Source: Thermoleophilaceae bacterium (lineage in GTDB: Bacteria > Actinomycetota > Thermoleophilia > Solirubrobacterales > Thermoleophilaceae). From it: a stretch of 23,727 nucleotides of DNA. Under the pieces are notes generated by a model. It ran no database searches. It had not been told where the DNA came from and worked only from the letters and a program-made list of their open reading frames with translations. Numbering within the stretch: position 1 is the first letter of the stretch; every line of letters starts with the position of its first letter. Location: contig JACCTJ010000022.1 of NCBI GenBank assembly GCA_013812485.1, forward strand, positions 1-23,727, in the 5' to 3' direction. Positions 21,513 through 23,727 of the stretch are shown here, one piece after another. Both the position numbers and the translations under genes were made by a program.

Positions 21513-21534
21513 CGCGCGAGTGGCGCGATAGCAT
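21513..21534 (+). promoter_or_regulatory. candidate leaderless promoter with palindrome, zinc-finger gene
   Basis: TAGCAT (21529-21534) ends 7 bases before ATG 21542. Directly upstream, CGCGC-GAGTG-GCGCG (21513-21527) is a perfect 5-bp inverted repeat that covers much of the expected -35 to -10 spacer. No proper -35 is present, so an activator or repressor site is possible. Confidence 0.4.
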
Positions 21535-21541
21535 CGAGGCG

Positions 21542-22276
21542 ATGGTGACGAAGGAGGTGAGGCCGAGCATCCACGACGTCAACTGCGACGTCTGCGGGCG
21601 CACGATCCTGAAGGGCGAGCGGATCGAGCCCTACCTGGTGCTCGGAGGGCAGCGCCGCCTCGTCTGCGAGCTGTGCGTCGGCCGCGCCGAGACCGAGGGC
21701 TGGCTGCGCGAATCCGCGCACGGAGATCTTCCCGCCGGCGAGCGGCGCCCGGAGCCGCGACGGTCACTGCTGGCGCGGATGTTCGGGCGCCCACACGTGG
21801 GAGGCGACGCCAACGGCGGCGGCGAGGCGGGCGCGACAGCGGAGACCGAGCTCGACGCCGATCATGGCCGCCAGCCCGAGGAGCGCGTGCCGCCGCCTCA
21901 GTTTCCGCCCGCGCGCCGCACCGATGCTCGCCACGTGCGCGCGGTCCCGACGAACGCGCAGGTGAAGGTCGAGCGTGCGCTCGACCTCTTCAACGCGTCC
22001 TCTCACGCGCGCACGATCGCGGGGATAGCGCGCACCCTCGGCGAGCCCTGGGCGAGCGCCCACCCGGCCCCGGCGGCGCCCAGCGAGGTCGTGATCGTGG
22101 TCGCCTGGGAGCTCTCCTGGTACCGCTACCGCGTCGACCTCGGCGACGCCGACGACCCGGTCGGCCTGCTCGGCAAGGGCGAAGAGCTCGACGAGATCGG
22201 GGCAGATGACCGCGACTGGAACGTCTCCGCCGAAGCCGACGGTCGCCTGGCGATGCGCGGGGAGGAGGCCCAGTGA
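21542..22276 (+). CDS. zinc-finger-like protein of unknown function
   Basis: The 244-residue protein starts with a treble-clef-like zinc site: Cys15 and Cys18 (NCDVCGRTI), then Cys42 and Cys45 (LVCELCVGRAETEGW). A low-complexity linker (about 58-135) contains SLLARMFGRP. The C-terminal part looks folded: AQVKVERALDLFNASSHARTIAGIARTLGEPW, then EVVIVVAWELSWYRYRVDLGD and the acidic KGEELDEIGADDRDWN. I do not know a named family for it. No membrane span is seen. ATG 21542 lies 7 bases after a TAGCAT -10-like box, so the transcript may be leaderless. The stop overlaps the next gene by 4 bases (GTGA). The context (EF-G-like upstream, RNase HI downstream) hints at RNA- or ribosome-related work, but only by inference. 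Confidence 0.8.
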   Translation: MVTKEVRPSIHDVNCDVCGRTILKGERIEPYLVLGGQRRLVCELCVGRAETEGWLRESAHGDLPAGERRPEPRRSLLARMFGRPHVGGDANGGGEAGATAETELDADHGRQPEERVPPPQFPPARRTDARHVRAVPTNAQVKVERALDLFNASSHARTIAGIARTLGEPWASAHPAPAAPSEVVIVVAWELSWYRYRVDLGDADDPVGLLGKGEELDEIGADDRDWNVSAEADGRLAMRGEEAQ

Positions 22277-22500
22277 TCTATTGCGTCGTGCCCGAGTCGA
22301 TGGCCGAGGAGCTCTATCCGCGCCTCGCCGAGTACTACGCCGAGGACCCAAACGTCGAGGTCATCATCGATCGCCGCAGTGGTCCCGACCGCCGCGATCG
22401 CACGGTGCGCCCGCCTGCGCCCCCGGAGGCGACGCGCGACCGCCGCAGGCAGCGCGCGCGGGGGTCGTTTCCCGCGACCCCCGTCGCAGACGTCGATTAG
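22273..22500 (+). CDS. small protein with Asp-Arg-Arg motifs, unknown function
   Basis: The 75-residue protein begins IYCVVPESMAEELYPRLAEYYAEDPNVEVIID, a compact alpha/beta-looking unit. An Arg-rich tail with two related motifs follows: DRRSGPDRRD (33-42) and DRRRQRAR (56-63). Short proteins or tails ending in such DRR(R/S)xxRR motifs are common in actinobacteria and related phyla, but I know no proven function; the basic tail could touch nucleic acid. GTG 22273 overlaps the zinc-finger gene stop, and GGAGGAGG (22261-22268) is a strong ribosome-binding site 4 bases before it. It is therefore almost certainly made together with the upstream protein. Confidence 0.8.
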   Translation: MIYCVVPESMAEELYPRLAEYYAEDPNVEVIIDRRSGPDRRDRTVRPPAPPEATRDRRRQRARGSFPATPVADVD

Positions 22501-22527
22501 CGCGCATTGACCGCTCGAGGGGCGAGC

Positions 22528-22929
22528 GTGACCGTCCACGTCGACGGGGGCGCGCGCGGCAACCCGGGCCCGGCTGCCGCCGCGGCCGTGGCCACCGGTC
22601 CCGACGGGGACGTCCTCGGCGAGCGCAGCGCCTATATCGGCGAGGCCACCAACAACGTCGCCGAGTACCGCGCCGTGCTGCTCGGGCTGGAGCTCGCGGG
22701 GGCGCTCGGGGCGCGCGAGGTCGACGTGGTGAACGACTCCGAGCTGGTCGCTCGCCAGATCGGCGGGCAGTACAAGGTCAAGCACGCCGGCCTCAAGCCA
22801 CTGCACGCCGAGACCCTGAGCGCGCTGCGGCGCTTCGACCGCTGGTCGGTCCGAAATGTCCGCCGCGAGAGCAACGAGCGGGCGGATAGGCTCGTCAACA
22901 GGGAGCTCGACGAAGCCGTGCGCGGCTGA
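22528..22929 (+). CDS. ribonuclease HI family protein
   Basis: The 133-residue RNase H-fold protein cleaves RNA in RNA/DNA hybrids. The catalytic acids are visible: Asp in VHVDGGARGNPG (residue 6), Glu in NNVAEYRAVLLGLELA, Asp in VNDSELVARQI, and Asp in NERADRLVNREL, completing DEDD. It lacks the basic-protrusion-rich form of E. coli RNase HI and resembles the short YpdQ/RnhA-like type common in actinobacteria, where it may be fused to a phosphatase domain; no fusion is seen here. GTG 22528 is chosen for GAGGGG at 22517-22522; TTG 22507 would add 7 residues without a good ribosome-binding site. An RNase HII gene also lies in the window (3007-3696). Confidence 0.92.
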   Translation: MTVHVDGGARGNPGPAAAAAVATGPDGDVLGERSAYIGEATNNVAEYRAVLLGLELAGALGAREVDVVNDSELVARQIGGQYKVKHAGLKPLHAETLSALRRFDRWSVRNVRRESNERADRLVNRELDEAVRG

Positions 22930-22950
22930 GCGTGTTTCGGCTCGCCTCCG

Positions 22951-22970
22951 CCCTGGGTAGTCACTCAGGG
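22951..22970. promoter_or_regulatory. hairpin between RNase HI and metallo-hydrolase genes
   Basis: CCCTGGGT-AGTC-ACTCAGGG is an 8-bp stem with one G-T pair and a 4-base loop. It sits in the 64-base gap, 23 bases before the next ATG. With no T run after it, it could be a weak terminator for the upstream genes or an operator for the downstream one. Confidence 0.4.
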
Positions 22971-22993
22971 ACGGCAACAGATTGGAGCGCATC

Positions 22994-23727
22994 ATGGCGG
23001 TCTCGACCGAGCAGGTGAAAGACGGCGTCCATCGCGTCGCCGACGGCCTCGTCAACTGGTATCTGGTCGAAGACGGTGGCCGCCTCGCGATCGTCGATGC
23101 CGGCTGGCCGCGCAGCTGGCCGCGGATCGAACAGGCCATCCGAGCGCTCGGACGCTCGCCCGCCGACGTCGACTCGGTGCTGCTGACCCACGGCCACCCC
23201 GACCACATGGGCGCGGCCGAGCGAGCGCGCACGACGATCGGCGTCCCCGTCAGGGCCAGCCGGGCCGAGGTGGGGCGCGTGCGGGGCGAGGCGAAGGGCT
23301 CCTCGCCGCTCCTGCTCGTGCCCGGTCTCGTCCCGCAGCTGCGCCGGCCTGCGGCCGTGAAGTTCGTGCTCCAGGCCACGGCGCAGGGCTTCCTGTGGCC
23401 GACCTGGGTCAAGGAGGTGCACCCGTTCGACATCGGCGACGAGCTCGACGCACCCGGGCGCCCGCGCGTGATCGCGACGCCGGGCCACACGGAGGGCCAC
23501 GTGTCGTTTCACTTCTCCTCGCGCGGCGTGCTGATCAGCGGCGACGCGATCGCGACGCTCGACCCGATCTCGGGAGCCCGCGGGCCGCGGCTCGTCCACG
23601 ATGTCGTCAACGCGGAGCCCGCCCGCACGCGTGCGTCGCTTGCGGCAATCGAGGCGATCGAGGCCGACACGCTGCTGCCGGGCCACGGCGACCCGTGGCG
23701 CGGCAGCATGGCCGACGCGGTGGCCCA
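22994..23727 (+). CDS. metallo-beta-lactamase-fold hydrolase (3' end outside window)
   Basis: The gene runs off the right edge; 244 codons are visible with no stop. The MBL-fold metal motif is THGHPDH (His66, His68, Asp70, His71), followed by ATPGHTEGHVSF, SGDAIATLD and LLPGHGDPW, which supply the remaining di-metal ligands. The N-terminus (VHRVADGLVNWYLVEDGGRLAIVDAGWP) is typical of stand-alone MBL hydrolases. The middle segment, rich in Leu/Pro (about 110-140), is an insert of unclear role. Members include glyoxalase II, lactonases and others; the substrate is not evident. GGAG at 22984-22987, six bases before ATG 22994, supports the start. A hairpin in the gap suggests separate control from RNase HI. 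Confidence 0.9.
   Translation, partial: MAVSTEQVKDGVHRVADGLVNWYLVEDGGRLAIVDAGWPRSWPRIEQAIRALGRSPADVDSVLLTHGHPDHMGAAERARTTIGVPVRASRAEVGRVRGEAKGSSPLLLVPGLVPQLRRPAAVKFVLQATAQGFLWPTWVKEVHPFDIGDELDAPGRPRVIATPGHTEGHVSFHFSSRGVLISGDAIATLDPISGARGPRLVHDVVNAEPARTRASLAAIEAIEADTLLPGHGDPWRGSMADAVA

Noticed and set aside
19328-21721. 797-codon minus-strand open frame
   Set aside because: It is antisense to the EF-G-like gene; its His/Asp/Leu/Arg-rich text has no domain. Long antisense frames are expected at this G+C content.
1-23727. CRISPR arrays, tRNA or rRNA genes, IS elements
   Set aside because: I saw no regularly spaced repeats, no cloverleaf-like or rRNA-like sequence in the gaps, and no transposase motifs.

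Overview
The window is very G+C-rich DNA with tightly packed genes, frequent GTG/TTG starts and 4-base start/stop overlaps. It fits an actinobacterium (Actinomycetota). A WhiG/FliA-type sigma factor, a second EF-G-like GTPase and the rpsP-khpA-rimM-trmD-rplS-lepB-rnhB gene order suggest class Thermoleophilia (Solirubrobacterales-like). That placement rests on remembered gene orders and protein styles; no search was run. I support 28 protein genes, two of them cut by the window edges. I see no tRNA, rRNA, CRISPR array, transposon or prophage.

Layout. (1) 1-3696: ribosome, tRNA-modification and secretion block: C-terminal tail of S16 (probable), KhpA, RimM, TrmD, L19, signal peptidase I and RNase HII. 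(2) 3756-5584: a DrrA/DrrB-like ABC exporter pair. (3) 5621-9838: YraN (minus strand), then the coupled DNA-uptake genes comM-dprA, with thiD overlapping dprA. (4) 9835-12732: a clear promoter, a small unknown protein, an unknown membrane-anchored protein and ilvD, which overlaps it. (5) 12763-17571: an alpha/beta hydrolase divergent from a PlsC-like acyltransferase plus atypical SDR pair, then an L,D-transpeptidase and a small unknown gene. Together these have an envelope/lipid flavour. (6) 17549-19371: a Xer-type recombinase and the WhiG/FliA sigma factor. (7) 19409-23727: an EF-G-like GTPase with altered G motifs, a zinc-finger protein, a small Asp-Arg-Arg-motif protein, RNase HI, and a metallo-beta-lactamase-fold enzyme that runs off the end.

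The most notable signals are these. Several transcription units appear leaderless: a TAnnnT-like -10 box lies 6-10 bases before the start codon and there is no Shine-Dalgarno, while genes with longer leaders mostly carry one. The EF-G paralogue has lost the catalytic histidine of its G3 motif and the Lys of NKxD. The SDR-like protein lacks the YxxxK catalytic pair, carries an added C-terminal helical module, and is paired with an acyltransferase that has HX6D instead of HX4D. Overlapping palindromes sit between the divergent hydrolase and acyltransferase promoters. A small unknown gene may use an ATC start. No wholly new defence or mobile system is evident. The best candidates for undescribed biology are the EF-G-like/zinc-finger/DRR/RNase HI run and the acyltransferase-SDR pair.
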